A stretch of DNA of 64,000 nt from Bacteroidota bacterium (GCA_016192075.1 JACPUU010000001.1:1-64000); one strand, 5' to 3'; shown: positions 34,404 to 43,663, counted from the first letter of the stretch. The notes: generated by a model from the sequence alone, not told the origin. A program made the numbers and translations.

Positions 34404-34534
34404 GGAAAGGGGAAAGAGGGGTTAGGTCCGACCACCATTTGGAAACGGAATAACAAATATTAAATGATAAATGTCCAATGTAAAACAGATCTGATCGTCC
34501 CCTTTCCCTCGGAAAGGGGAAAGAGGGGATAGGT
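34404..34534. repeat. Direct G-rich repeat with a 10-bp hairpin
   Basis: A 24-base G/A-rich word occurs at 34404-34427 and 34511-34534 with one difference. The second copy overlaps a perfect hairpin, tcccctttcc (34498-34507) against ggaaagggga (34511-34520) with a 3-base loop. Together with the htpG hairpin this fills the 335-bp gap before the WG-repeat gene. Confidence 0.65.
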
Positions 34535-34555
34535 TGGGGTCGGGGGAAAATTCCC

Positions 34556-34563
34556 TATATTTG
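34556..34563 (+). promoter_or_regulatory. -7 promoter box (TATATTTG) for the WG-repeat gene
   Basis: Exact TAnnTTTG, 19 bases before the ATG at 34583. Confidence 0.6.
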
Positions 34564-34582
34564 AAGGAGCCTATTTTTCAGC

Positions 34583-37500
34583 ATGACGAAACTCTTTTCA
34601 TCTATTGCGTTATTTTTTCTGATTATTCAATCAACCATTGCTCAATCTGACAGCCTTTGCGTATTGCGGCTTACCGTGGTAGATAGTCTCTCCGGTGAAC
34701 CTTTACCCTTTGTTTCCGTCAGGCTTTTTCAGTACGATAAGCAATTACGCTATTACACAACTGATTTTGACGGTCAGGTACGTATCGATAATCTTCCTTT
34801 GGCACGGTATGACCTTAAACTCCGGTTTACGGGGTATAAAAACCTTGATACCACATGCTATATTCTGGAGCCGGATAACCAGGACACCTTTAAACTGGTA
34901 GCCAATACAACGGGGTTTGAGCCGTTTGAAATTGTAACATACCAGGTTCCGGTTATTGATAATTCAATGGCTTTTTTGAGTGCGCCTATACTTCCGGAGG
35001 TATCCTGGGTTCCGGTTTTTTCAGCACTGTCTATTCCTCCTATTCCAACTTCGGCTGTGTATGTTTGTACTTCAGCGCCCATCCTGGAGTCAGGTGTCGG
35101 TTTTGATCCGTATTACTGCCGCCGTAATCACCAGGATCCCTGGCATTTCCTGGACAGTATTGAAAAACAGCGTCCGCAAATGGCACTTTCAGTGTTTGAT
35201 CAAAACGGAAAAAAAGGAATCAGTGACGACAATGGAAAAATAATTGCAGAACCGGTTTACACAAACATCCGCATGTTGCCGGGTATTGAGGTGTATCGCT
35301 TTGTAGTGCAGAAAGATGATAAACTCGGTTTAATGGATGGCAATGGAAACTGGATTTTTCCATGCGTGTATGACCAGATTTTTTCTACTGCTTCACGGCT
35401 CAGCTGTATTCACAAAAGGCATTTACTACTTGTTGTCAAAGATCAGAAATACGGTCTGGTAACCACTAACGGAGATATTTTGTGTCCGCCTGTGTATGAT
35501 TTTCTGGAAGTACCACCGGGTGGTTATGCCTGTCCGGCCTATCCCAAAGTAATGCGTGTGGCAAAAGATGGTAAATACGGCTGCATTGATCATACCGGCA
35601 AACTGGTGGTAAATGCCGTGTATGATTCCATTGGTGAATTTGGTTCAGCCATGTATGCAGTGACTATGCTCAACGGCAAACAGGGCTTTATAACCAAAGA
35701 AGGGGTGATTCTGGCTGAGCCGGTGTATGACCAAATTATCATTGAAGATTATTCAGAAGTTGTGGTTGCCGTAAAAGACAAAAAGTGGGGAGTTCTTTCT
35801 GATTCGGGTACCGTTAAAGTTCCGTTTGTATATGATGAAATCCGGGTAGATTACCTGTATGATCGCCTGTTTTTTGTTCGCCTGGGAAAAGTATGGGGCT
35901 TACTGAATGCAGATGGAACCAGGGTAATTGAACCGCAGTTTGAAGACCTTAAAATTATTCAGCCTTACGGCGGATTGCTTGAGTACCGAACAGGTTCAAA
36001 ATACGGTATGGTATCACCTGAAGGTGAAATTCTTCAACCGGCAAAACTGGATGCGTTGGAAGGCTATGGGCAAGCTGTTTACCTGTACCGGGTTGGGTCA
36101 AAATGGGGCTTTGTTTACGATGACGGAAAGAAACTGAGCCCTGCTGTATATGATCAGATTCAGCCCTCTGATTACGATTATTACAACGTAAAAAAAGGAG
36201 CGTATTACGGTGTTTGTGATGCAACCGGTCATGTCATTCTTAAGCCTGAATTTCCGGCACCGTTAGAACTTTATGACCTGCTTTACAACGGCTATTGTAC
36301 ATTTGAAAAAGCCGGAAAATTCGGGTTGGTTGATACGTCCGGCACCATTCTGATTAAACCGCTTTACGATACCCCGGTTTACTTTTCAGATTTCAGGTAT
36401 GAAATCACTACCACAACCTATAATTTGCGCAATGGAAAACCGGTGGTGCTGAATTCAAAAGGTGTAGAAATTGTTGGTCCTTATTACGATGATTTTTATA
36501 CAGAGACCTACCTGGCTGATTATTTTGTTGTTCAGAAAGAAGGCAAATCAGGGTTAATTTCACCGGAAGGGAAAAAGGTGTGTGAACCCATTTATACCAG
36601 CATTTCCAGTTCGGTTTACCTGCATGGATTTGAAAATGACAGGCTGGGATTTATTGTTTCAAATTCCAAAGGAACCGGCGTCATTGATACGGATGGGAAA
36701 GTTGTAATTCCGTTTTTGTATGAACGTATCTGGAGTATTACGGATACCACACTGGGTGTTACGCGCAATGATTCCAACGCGGTCATCAATCACCGTGGTG
36801 AAATGCTGGTGCCCTTCAGCCCCTATATGGTCAAATACAATTCCGGGTCTGTCATGATTGTTTCAGATAATCACTCCAGGTATGCCATTGCAAGTGCAGG
36901 AGGAATCTTGATTTCAGAACTGGCGTATTCATGGATTGAAGTAATCAGGCCGGGGCAATTATTTAAAGTCTATGATGGCAGCCGTGAGGGAATTCTTAAA
37001 AGTGACGGAACTATAGTTATACCGCCGGTTTATGAAAATATCAAATATTATGGCCCTGATTTTTATGCGGTAAAGAAAGACGGATTATACGGGTTTATGG
37101 ATTCTACCGGAACATTGCGTGTCATGTTTCAATACGATAAGGTTAAAGAGGTAAACGGCAATTATGTGGTAGTGCGTATAAAGAACAAGTTTGGCGTGGT
37201 AGACCATAGTGGAAATGAAATTATTCCGGCGGTGTATGACCAGGAAATATCACTGTATGATTTACGCAATGAAGGTCAGATATCTTATTCCAGTTTTTCA
37301 AAGTATGGCTTACTGGGCGCTGATATGACCGTTATACTGGAACCCGTTTATTCAAAACCCGTTCAAAAAATTACAGGTGCCAATTACCAGGTTGTTCAGC
37401 GAAACGGGCTGTATGGCGTGCTTGATTCATCGTATACTGAAATTGTACCGTGCCGCTATCCGTCACTTGAAGATGCGTATAACAAAGGTGTTTTTATTAT

Positions 37501-37810
37501 GGAAGTTGATCTGAAATACGGTTTGCTTGATAAAAACAACACGGTTCTTTTGCCGTGTGACTATGAACTGATCAGACCATTTCGTTACGGCAGTGGAGAA
37601 GTCGTTTACCAGGGTTTTATGGTGAGACAGCAAGGCAAAGTAGCCGTGTATGACAGTACCGGAAAAAAACTGACCAATTTTGAGTTTGATTCCTGGAAAG
37701 AATATGTTGACCCGGTTAGTGGAAACTACATTGACATTGTCAGCCGTGGCGGAAAGTGGTACAAAATAACCGGCCCGATGGCTGAAACAGAAGTTTACCC
37801 CAATCCCTGA
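34583..37810 (+). CDS. Giant secreted WG-repeat protein
   Basis: A 1075-residue exported protein: signal peptide (about 1-20), a carboxypeptidase-regulatory-like beta domain (VVDSLSGEPLPFVSVRLF, about 31-108), a linker, then about 23 repeats of around 40 residues to the C-terminus. The repeat core is KYGLVDxxGxxxxxPVYDxI, the WG/KWG motif. WG repeats form beta-rich solenoid or propeller-like arrays and usually bind proteins or glycans; the role is unknown. No T9SS sorting domain ends it. Its last 16 bases overlap the 3' end of the convergent Nudix gene. Confidence 0.85.
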   Translation: MTKLFSSIALFFLIIQSTIAQSDSLCVLRLTVVDSLSGEPLPFVSVRLFQYDKQLRYYTTDFDGQVRIDNLPLARYDLKLRFTGYKNLDTTCYILEPDNQDTFKLVANTTGFEPFEIVTYQVPVIDNSMAFLSAPILPEVSWVPVFSALSIPPIPTSAVYVCTSAPILESGVGFDPYYCRRNHQDPWHFLDSIEKQRPQMALSVFDQNGKKGISDDNGKIIAEPVYTNIRMLPGIEVYRFVVQKDDKLGLMDGNGNWIFPCVYDQIFSTASRLSCIHKRHLLLVVKDQKYGLVTTNGDILCPPVYDFLEVPPGGYACPAYPKVMRVAKDGKYGCIDHTGKLVVNAVYDSIGEFGSAMYAVTMLNGKQGFITKEGVILAEPVYDQIIIEDYSEVVVAVKDKKWGVLSDSGTVKVPFVYDEIRVDYLYDRLFFVRLGKVWGLLNADGTRVIEPQFEDLKIIQPYGGLLEYRTGSKYGMVSPEGEILQPAKLDALEGYGQAVYLYRVGSKWGFVYDDGKKLSPAVYDQIQPSDYDYYNVKKGAYYGVCDATGHVILKPEFPAPLELYDLLYNGYCTFEKAGKFGLVDTSGTILIKPLYDTPVYFSDFRYEITTTTYNLRNGKPVVLNSKGVEIVGPYYDDFYTETYLADYFVVQKEGKSGLISPEGKKVCEPIYTSISSSVYLHGFENDRLGFIVSNSKGTGVIDTDGKVVIPFLYERIWSITDTTLGVTRNDSNAVINHRGEMLVPFSPYMVKYNSGSVMIVSDNHSRYAIASAGGILISELAYSWIEVIRPGQLFKVYDGSREGILKSDGTIVIPPVYENIKYYGPDFYAVKKDGLYGFMDSTGTLRVMFQYDKVKEVNGNYVVVRIKNKFGVVDHSGNEIIPAVYDQEISLYDLRNEGQISYSSFSKYGLLGADMTVILEPVYSKPVQKITGANYQVVQRNGLYGVLDSSYTEIVPCRYPSLEDAYNKGVFIMEVDLKYGLLDKNNTVLLPCDYELIRPFRYGSGEVVYQGFMVRQQGKVAVYDSTGKKLTNFEFDSWKEYVDPVSGNYIDIVSRGGKWYKITGPMAETEVYPNP

Positions 37811-38427
37811 ATGCGCTGAAGCATAACGCGAATTTCGTTTAACATCAGGGCAGTGGCTCCCCACACAATTTTTTCTTCAATCAAAAAAGCCGGTACGTTT
37901 TTCAGGGTGGTTCCTTTATCAAGCGCAATGTTTGTTGTGATGCGGTTTTCTGAATGCAGCAAAGCGGTAATATCAAAGCTGATGACTGATTTTACTTCCC
38001 GCTCATTCAAGTGGTAAACCGGTTCGTTTTCCAGGAAACCCAGGTAGGGGTGAACCAAAAAATTACTGACCGGAATGTAGACCTGTGACAATTGCCCGAT
38101 CACGTCAATGGTTTGCGGGTCAATTCCAATTTCCTCATGGGTTTCACGCAGTGCGGCGTGCAGTGAAGACGTTTCATGCTGTTCCAGTTTACCACCCGGG
38201 AAGCTCATTTGTCCGCTGTGTTTGCCGTCGTAAGTTTGCCGTTCAATAAGTATAAGTTTGTGTGACTGGTCGTGTGGATAAAACAGCGCCATGACACCTG
38301 AAAGTTTATAGTCAGTTACCGTTTTTAACGCCTCACTGGTTTTGCCCCGCAGCGGAAACATTTCCAGGTGAGATTCTTCACCCGGCAGGTTCTGAAGCTG
38401 ATGCTGCAGCATTTGTTTCAGGTTCAT
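37795..38427 (-). CDS. Nudix hydrolase, CoA pyrophosphatase type
   Basis: A 210-residue cytoplasmic enzyme. The Nudix box runs from GGKLEQHETS to LRETHEEIG (about residues 78-100), preceded by GQMSFPGG, which is characteristic of the NudL/YeaB CoA-pyrophosphatase branch that cleaves CoA to 4'-phosphopantetheine and 3',5'-ADP. Substrate assignment rests on that motif and is moderate. Its 3' end overlaps the WG-repeat gene by 16 bases tail to tail. Confidence 0.85.
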   Translation of the reverse strand: MNLKQMLQHQLQNLPGEESHLEMFPLRGKTSEALKTVTDYKLSGVMALFYPHDQSHKLILIERQTYDGKHSGQMSFPGGKLEQHETSSLHAALRETHEEIGIDPQTIDVIGQLSQVYIPVSNFLVHPYLGFLENEPVYHLNEREVKSVISFDITALLHSENRITTNIALDKGTTLKNVPAFLIEEKIVWGATALMLNEIRVMLQRIQGLG

Positions 38428-38450
38428 GCTTTGAACGGTTTGGCGTCAGG

Positions 38451-38996
38451 CTATGCTTTGATTTTACGGTTCAGTTCTTCAAAAAACGGTGCAACACTTC
38501 CGCCCGAATGAATTTCACTGATAAAAAAATTATCGTTTTCAAGGTTGTATTTCACAAAGGGTTTAAAGAAACCGGCCTTGCCAAAAACAGCACTGTTGTC
38601 TTTGAATTTAATGCGGTATCCTTTTTCTGATTTTTCAGCAGATGCAATGTTTGAAAAGGGTACCAGTTGATTGCGGATCATTTGCTGATTAATGAACAGG
38701 CCTTCATCGGTAATTCCCAACGACGGGTTTTTCCAGTCCTGCATAAAATACATCATCGGCATTACAATAATAATGGCTACCCCCAGCCAGATGCTCCAGC
38801 CCTGGAGTGATGCCGGCCAGCCTGCCGTTACGGTAGTTGCGTACCGCAGTGAATAGGCCTGGTAGGTATATTCATCCCAGAATATTTCAGCCACAAAATA
38901 GCCGCAGACACATAAAATCAAAGTAGCAGTGAGCGAAAGAAAGGCGAGTTTCAGTTTTTTGCCCGGAGGCAATGAATGATTAAAATGGTAGGTCAT
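38451..38996 (-). CDS. Membrane protein with PH-like tail, function unknown
   Basis: A 181-residue protein from the ATG at 38996. The longer frame from 39062 would run over the promoter of the divergent gene and has no signal. Two hydrophobic helices (about 18-38 and 65-84) precede a soluble beta-rich domain (LGITDEGLFINQQMI, PFSNIASAEKSEKG) like the PH-type domains found in small bacterial membrane proteins. Lies 23 bases before the Nudix gene and probably shares its transcript. Confidence 0.6.
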   Translation of the reverse strand: MTYHFNHSLPPGKKLKLAFLSLTATLILCVCGYFVAEIFWDEYTYQAYSLRYATTVTAGWPASLQGWSIWLGVAIIIVMPMMYFMQDWKNPSLGITDEGLFINQQMIRNQLVPFSNIASAEKSEKGYRIKFKDNSAVFGKAGFFKPFVKYNLENDNFFISEIHSGGSVAPFFEELNRKIKA

Positions 38997-39084
38997 AGAA
39001 TAAATGATTTTTGAGTTATCCAAGATAGTCATTTTATCCGGCGGTTGGTTTATTTTCTCCAATGGGTTTTTGATTCACTTGGGC

Positions 39085-39092
39085 TATCTTTG
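39085..39092 (+). promoter_or_regulatory. -7 promoter box (TATCTTTG) immediately before an ATG
   Basis: Exact TAnnTTTG ending only 4 bases before the ATG at 39097, so transcription should begin at or next to the start codon. The message would be leaderless. Confidence 0.55.
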
Positions 39093-39096
39093 TTGT

Positions 39097-39633
39097 ATGA
39101 CAGAAGATCAGGAACTGGAGTTATTTACCATTAAGTCAAAGTTTTTCAGGGAAATTCCGCACCCGAAACTCATTTTGAAGGCCATTGGCCAGGTAGAAAA
39201 AATGGTTCAGGCTGTACCGGTAATTCCCGCACTGCCTGATTTTTCAAAAGCTGATCTGACGACACTGCTACAGGCTCATTCGGATGCTGTCTATGCACTG
39301 AAAAGTGCCATCAGTAAAGCTGAAAAGCCAGCCGGACTGTACCTGTCATTGAATGAACTTTACCAATGGCACGTGATGCTGATAACGCGGTTAAGCAGCT
39401 ATTTGCCTGAGGGTATTGAATTACCTGATCAGGATATCCGGCAGTCTGATGCTGTTGACAGTTACCGCATACTGCAATACATCAAGTCAGCCGGGCTTTC
39501 TGAAAACCAAATAAAGACCTATATTTGCGCTGAAATTGAAGCAAAGGAACCCAAAGAATTTTCACCGCTTACCAGGGTTTGTCTTCAAAGCCGTAAAATA
39601 CATTCGAATGTCAGATCAGGCGAGCCGTCTTAA
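39097..39633 (+). CDS. Cytoplasmic helical protein of unknown function
   Basis: A 178-residue soluble, mostly helical protein. The ATG at 39097 (MTEDQELELF) is chosen over the extended frame from 39004 because a strong -7 box lies between them and the extension overlaps a divergent gene. No recognised domain; segments such as SLNELYQWHVMLITRL suggest a helical bundle. Its last 26 bases overlap the DUF493 gene in another frame, so the three genes up to 40287 look like one operon. Confidence 0.6.
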   Translation: MTEDQELELFTIKSKFFREIPHPKLILKAIGQVEKMVQAVPVIPALPDFSKADLTTLLQAHSDAVYALKSAISKAEKPAGLYLSLNELYQWHVMLITRLSSYLPEGIELPDQDIRQSDAVDSYRILQYIKSAGLSENQIKTYICAEIEAKEPKEFSPLTRVCLQSRKIHSNVRSGEPS

Positions 39634-39874
39634 AGCGTTGTTGGATAAAGAAAATTATCCGTCTGTTTACTTATTTAAATTCATTGTTAAAAATGATTTG
39701 AGTAAAGTGGTAGACATCAAACGCTGTTTTGATGAAACGGCCGAATTTGAAACGCATCCGTCACGAAACGGAAATTATATTTCAGTAAGTATAAAACAAA
39801 TGATGCTTAACAGTGATGACATTCTTGTAAGGTATGAGCGTGTTTCAAAAATTAAAAATGTTATTGTTCTTTAA
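39608..39874 (+). CDS. DUF493 family protein (YbeD-like)
   Basis: An 88-residue protein with a small ferredoxin-like ACT-type fold: SVYLFKFIVKND, FDETAEFETHPSRNGNYISVSI, and DDILVRYERVSKI. This spacing matches the DUF493/YbeD family, small cytoplasmic proteins thought to have regulatory roles. The internal ATG at 39608 gives the family length; the frame is open 24 codons further upstream, inside the previous gene. Confidence 0.75.
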   Translation: MSDQASRLKALLDKENYPSVYLFKFIVKNDLSKVVDIKRCFDETAEFETHPSRNGNYISVSIKQMMLNSDDILVRYERVSKIKNVIVL

Positions 39875-39876
39875 AC

Positions 39877-40287
39877 ATGGGAAAACGCGATACAGTTGAG
39901 GTTTTAGTTATTATACTTTATGTCACAGGGGCGGTGTTGCTGATGTTAGCAGCATACCTGATTTACCTGAAAAAATACCGTCGCAGAGGCCGCATGGAGA
40001 TGCTGAATAACATTGAATTCATAACCTCACGGTACGACACTTATCATGCTAAAACCCGTTTTTTACTGCAGCTTCCAAAGCCTTGCGGTGTTGATTTAAA
40101 TTTGCTGGATGCATCTGAAAAACAGGTTCGCGTGTTGCTTCAGGGTAATCTGGAGGCAGGCCAGCACACCATTGTTTTTGATCCGTCAGATTTTGAAAAC
40201 GGAACTTATTTTTTATCTTTAAAAACAGATAGTACATCTGTGCTGCGAAAAATAACCATAGATAAAACGGCACAGGTGCAGAAATAA
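39877..40287 (+). CDS. Membrane-anchored protein with a T9SS sorting-domain-like beta domain
   Basis: A 136-residue protein with a single N-terminal helix (about 8-28, VEVLVIILYVTGAVLLMLAA) followed by basic residues (KKYRRRGR), placing the C-terminal part in the cytoplasm by the positive-inside rule. Residues about 55-130 (VDLNLLDASEKQVRVLL, AGQHTIVFDPSDFENGTYFL, LRKITIDK) closely follow the pattern of T9SS type A sorting domains or FlgD-like beta sandwiches. A sorting domain without an export signal is unexpected. It starts 2 bases after the DUF493 gene. Confidence 0.6.
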   Translation: MGKRDTVEVLVIILYVTGAVLLMLAAYLIYLKKYRRRGRMEMLNNIEFITSRYDTYHAKTRFLLQLPKPCGVDLNLLDASEKQVRVLLQGNLEAGQHTIVFDPSDFENGTYFLSLKTDSTSVLRKITIDKTAQVQK

Positions 40288-40403
40288 TAAAAGAACGTAT
40301 TTACACGTTAACTAAAGAAATAACTGTTTGACCGGCGTAGTGTAACTTTTGGAACGTACCAATTGTTTAGTGTTGAGGAAGATTAAACCAATACTTCGCG
40401 TAA

Positions 40404-41072
40404 ATGCTGCAAAAAATTAAAACCCTTATCGCGCTGCTGAGCCTTTTTGCGCTTACCGGCCGGGCTTATGCACAAAGTTATTTTGAACCCAAACTCAGTT
40501 TTGGCGTTGATCTGGGAATTCCGGCCAAAGGACACAATGAATCATTTTCACGCATCATGGAAGGTCTTTTTAACGGGGGAGTAACCATGCAATACAACTT
40601 TATTGGCGGCTTAACAGCAGGTGCAGGTATCAAATATTCATTTTTTACACTCAACCCGTTTGCGCTGAATAATGTTCAATGGGGCGGATCGATGCACTTT
40701 CCTGCCGGATACCTGAAACTTGGCTATGAACGTTTTACAACTGATCGTGTTTCATTCAATGTGAGTGTAAGGGCTGGTTATGCCGGTATATTTGCCATTC
40801 ATGGGAACGATTCCTGCTCGGCTGTTGTTGAGCCTGAAAAATTTGAAATGGCTTTTTTTGTTGAACCCCAGTTTGAGCTGGTGTTGCTGACTGAAAAGGT
40901 TTCTGCCGATGGGTTTTCAGTTGTATTGGGGTATCCGTTTTATTTCAATGAATTTGGACCGCGCTACCTGTGTATGGAAAAGTTTCCCGGTTTGTATGAA
41001 GAGGACAATACCGGCATAACCCGTTTTTTTAGTTTTGGCTTCGGGTACCGGTATTATTTTGGCCGAAAGTAG
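40404..41072 (+). CDS. Outer-membrane beta-barrel protein
   Basis: A 222-residue protein with a signal peptide (about 1-23, ALTGRAYAQ) and alternating beta strands typical of small Bacteroidota outer-membrane barrels (FEPKLSFGVDLGIP, GGLTAGAGIKYSF). The final strand (FFSFGFGYRYYFGRK) is aromatic-rich as BAM signals are, though it ends in a basic Lys. Ligand and role are unknown. It stands 116 bases downstream of the operon ending at 40287. Confidence 0.7.
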   Translation: MLQKIKTLIALLSLFALTGRAYAQSYFEPKLSFGVDLGIPAKGHNESFSRIMEGLFNGGVTMQYNFIGGLTAGAGIKYSFFTLNPFALNNVQWGGSMHFPAGYLKLGYERFTTDRVSFNVSVRAGYAGIFAIHGNDSCSAVVEPEKFEMAFFVEPQFELVLLTEKVSADGFSVVLGYPFYFNEFGPRYLCMEKFPGLYEEDNTGITRFFSFGFGYRYYFGRK

Positions 41073-41183
41073 AGGCATTCAGAGCTGGTTGGGTCTTTCC
41101 GGCAGGCCTGATAGATGCTTTTTTCTTTGCCCGGGCCAACATTTTCTGCTATTTTTACGTAGTATAGTCCAAAAGCCAACCTT

Positions 41184-41810
41184 ATGAAATCCATCTTTTC
41201 GCTCACTGCAGTCGTATTTGTGCTTACACTGTCTGCCTGTCAGAAAGATGAACCGGATGATTCGTCAAACCTGCCTGATGGTGCCACCCCGTATACTGAA
41301 ACAGATATTCAGTTTGTGCCGTATCAGTCTGGTGATCGTGTTTTCAAAACACTTCCTTTACTTGATTCTACATTGGTTTTTCAATTTAAAGAACGCCTCA
41401 GAACCGAGGAGTATTTTGCCTGGGATCAGACTTTTTTTACCTATAGCACAGATGCAGCACTGGAAATAGAGTTCAGATTGCGTTATCTCCAGACAGAGAC
41501 CTCTCAGAAAACACTGGCAATGTATTTGCCATACCGTGACGCAAGTAATGTAGCCCGCACCAATATTTTTGAAATTCCAATTTCAACCGTTGGGCTTGAA
41601 AACGGTTTTTTTCAAAACCTGGTAGAGTTTCATGACACCATTACCCTGAATGCCATTGACTGGTATAACGTGTATGAAGTGACCCCATTGATCAGTACCG
41701 ATGCTGAAAAAGATGGTCCTGAAAATTATAACCGGGTTTATTACAATTCCACGTATGGGTTGATTCAGATGAATCAAAAGAACGGTACCCAGTGGATTCT
41801 GCAGCAGTAA
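41184..41810 (+). CDS. Lipoprotein of unknown function
   Basis: A 208-residue lipoprotein. The signal MKSIFSLTAVVFVLTLSAC gives lipidated Cys19, followed by an acidic linker (QKDEPDDSSNLPDG). The mature domain looks beta-rich (YTETDIQFVPYQSGDRVF, ALEIEFRLRYLQ) and ends with NSTYGLIQMNQKNGTQWILQ. Similar lipoproteins are common in Flavobacteriales without known roles. A 15-base gap separates it from the MBL-hydrolase gene. Confidence 0.6.
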   Translation: MKSIFSLTAVVFVLTLSACQKDEPDDSSNLPDGATPYTETDIQFVPYQSGDRVFKTLPLLDSTLVFQFKERLRTEEYFAWDQTFFTYSTDAALEIEFRLRYLQTETSQKTLAMYLPYRDASNVARTNIFEIPISTVGLENGFFQNLVEFHDTITLNAIDWYNVYEVTPLISTDAEKDGPENYNRVYYNSTYGLIQMNQKNGTQWILQQ

Positions 41811-41825
41811 TTTTTTGCAGTTGCA

Positions 41826-42599
41826 ATGCCTGTTATTAAAGCAACTTTTCTTGGAACCGGAACATCGCAGGGAATACCCGTAATTGCATGTGATTGCCCC
41901 GTTTGTAATTCGCCAAATCCAAAAGATAACCGCACCCGCACATCCCTGTTAATTTCAATTGACGGTAAAAACCTGGTCATTGATACCGGACCTGATTTCA
42001 GGCAGCAGATGCTGCGTGAAAAAGTCAAAAGCCTGGACGCTGTTTTTTTTACACATGAACACAAAGATCATATTTCAGGACTTGATGACATTCGCGCATA
42101 CAACTATATCACGCAATTGCCCATGGAGGTTTTTGCCACTGAAAAGGTTTTTGCAGCACTGCAGCGTGAATTTCATTATGTTTTTGATGGTACCAATTAC
42201 CCGGGCATTCCACAGGTAAACATGAATTTTTTTGACCAGGAGCCCATTCACTTTGCGGGTGAAGAAATTATTCCCATTGAGGTCATGCATTACAAACTGC
42301 CGGTGAAAGCTTTCAGAATACGTAATTTTAGCTATATCACAGATGCCAATTACATTGATGAGCAAAATATGAAAAAGCTGGCGGGGACAGAAATACTGGT
42401 TATAAATGCCCTGCGCCGTGAACACCACATTTCACATTTTACGCTGGATGAAGCGCTTGAAATAATTGCCCGTATAAAACCGCGCAAGGCGTACCTGATA
42501 CACATCAGCCACCTGCTGGGGCTGCATGATGTGGTGAGCGCTGAACTGCCTGAGAATGTTGAAATAGCTTACGACGGACTTCAGATCAACATATCATGA
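41826..42599 (+). CDS. Metallo-beta-lactamase-fold hydrolase (PhnP-like)
   Basis: A 257-residue cytoplasmic metallohydrolase. The start LGTGTSQGIPVIACDCPVC carries the cysteines of the PhnP-type structural zinc site, and THEHKDH (His77, His79, Asp81, His82) is the dinuclear catalytic motif. VMHYKLPV and the C-terminal HISHLLG provide further ligands. PhnP is a cyclic-phosphate phosphodiesterase; here the substrate is unknown. It overlaps the lysozyme gene by four bases (ATGA). Confidence 0.88.
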   Translation: MPVIKATFLGTGTSQGIPVIACDCPVCNSPNPKDNRTRTSLLISIDGKNLVIDTGPDFRQQMLREKVKSLDAVFFTHEHKDHISGLDDIRAYNYITQLPMEVFATEKVFAALQREFHYVFDGTNYPGIPQVNMNFFDQEPIHFAGEEIIPIEVMHYKLPVKAFRIRNFSYITDANYIDEQNMKKLAGTEILVINALRREHHISHFTLDEALEIIARIKPRKAYLIHISHLLGLHDVVSAELPENVEIAYDGLQINIS

Positions 42600-43336
42600 A
42601 TCTGAAGGCAAAATTAACGGCACTGGTTATACTGGGTATCATTGTATTGTTTACCTGGCTGATGATTCAGAATAAATCAGGTAAATCATACCTCTACGCA
42701 GATTTTGGAACCGATTTACCTGAAAATTACCAGGCACTGGGTATTGATGTTTCGCATTACCAGGGAGAGATAAACTGGCAGCAGGTTTCAGACATGAAAA
42801 TAAATGCTGACAGCCTGCATTTTGTATACATTAAATGTACCGAGGGTACTGCACTTGAAGATGATCAGTGTGTTATGAATGCTGAGGGCGCCGCGGCGGC
42901 CGACCTGGTTTTTGGATTGTATCATTTTTTCAGGGCTGAACTTTCAGCGCGTGAACAGGCAGTATTTTTCGCCGCCAGGTGTCTTGATTTACCTGATTCT
43001 CTCAGACCTGTACTGGATGTTGAAGTGCGTGGCGGGTTTGGAAAAAACCACCTGGTTGATTCGGTTGATGCATTTTTGCAGGCCTTTGAAAGTCTCACCG
43101 GCGTGCGGCCAATGATTTATACCAATGAGTCCTTTTACAAGGATTATTTTGTTGCCTCATACCTGAAGAATGAGCGTTTCTGGATTGCCAATTACAACGG
43201 TGAATGCGAATCAATGGATCACAAAAACGTGCTGGTCTGGCAGTTTTCAGAATCAGGAACAGTAAACGGAATAGGTGAAAAAGTGGATTTAAATGTGGCT
43301 AAACCTGAATTCTGGGATGAAGTATATCTGCCGTAA
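42596..43336 (+). CDS. GH25 lysozyme with N-terminal membrane anchor
   Basis: A 246-residue peptidoglycan muramidase. A hydrophobic helix (7-24) serves as signal or anchor, then the GH25 barrel begins: LGIDVSHYQGEINW (Asp51), YIKCTEG, FGLYHFFRA, PVLDVEV (Asp141, Glu143 as catalytic acids), MIYTNESFYKD, and FWIANYN near the end. It cleaves the MurNAc-GlcNAc bond, for the cell's own wall or that of other bacteria. It overlaps the MBL-hydrolase gene by four bases, implying coupled translation. Confidence 0.9.
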   Translation: MNLKAKLTALVILGIIVLFTWLMIQNKSGKSYLYADFGTDLPENYQALGIDVSHYQGEINWQQVSDMKINADSLHFVYIKCTEGTALEDDQCVMNAEGAAAADLVFGLYHFFRAELSAREQAVFFAARCLDLPDSLRPVLDVEVRGGFGKNHLVDSVDAFLQAFESLTGVRPMIYTNESFYKDYFVASYLKNERFWIANYNGECESMDHKNVLVWQFSESGTVNGIGEKVDLNVAKPEFWDEVYLP

Positions 43337-43663
43337 AAAAGAAGAAGCGGATGCCAGATTCAACCACAGAGCTTTTCATTTAACCCAAAACTTATGAAAA
43401 AGTAAGATCTCTCCGATCAACATGCTGAACACCCGCTCCAGATTTTAAATATGATAAATCAGAATAAATTCGGCGCAATTGAGGACACGAAGTTACGCAT
43501 TACTTTAAATTAATTGAATCGAAGATTGAAAAAAGCGTCTGGTTTTCGTTTTTAAACGTTCAGATACTGCAAAATCGTGTAAAAAATGCATTTTTCGTTC
43601 CAAAATGCACCAATTTTGAAAAATCCGTCTGGTTTAATTTTACCTAAAGGCAGAACTAAATCG
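43337..43663. other. AT-rich gene-free gap between convergent genes
   Basis: No supported ORF or RNA gene. A short phrase around gtctggttt occurs twice (near 43537 and 43628) and an imperfect inversion of aaaatgca is seen near 43585. No clear terminator for either flanking gene was found. Confidence 0.4.
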
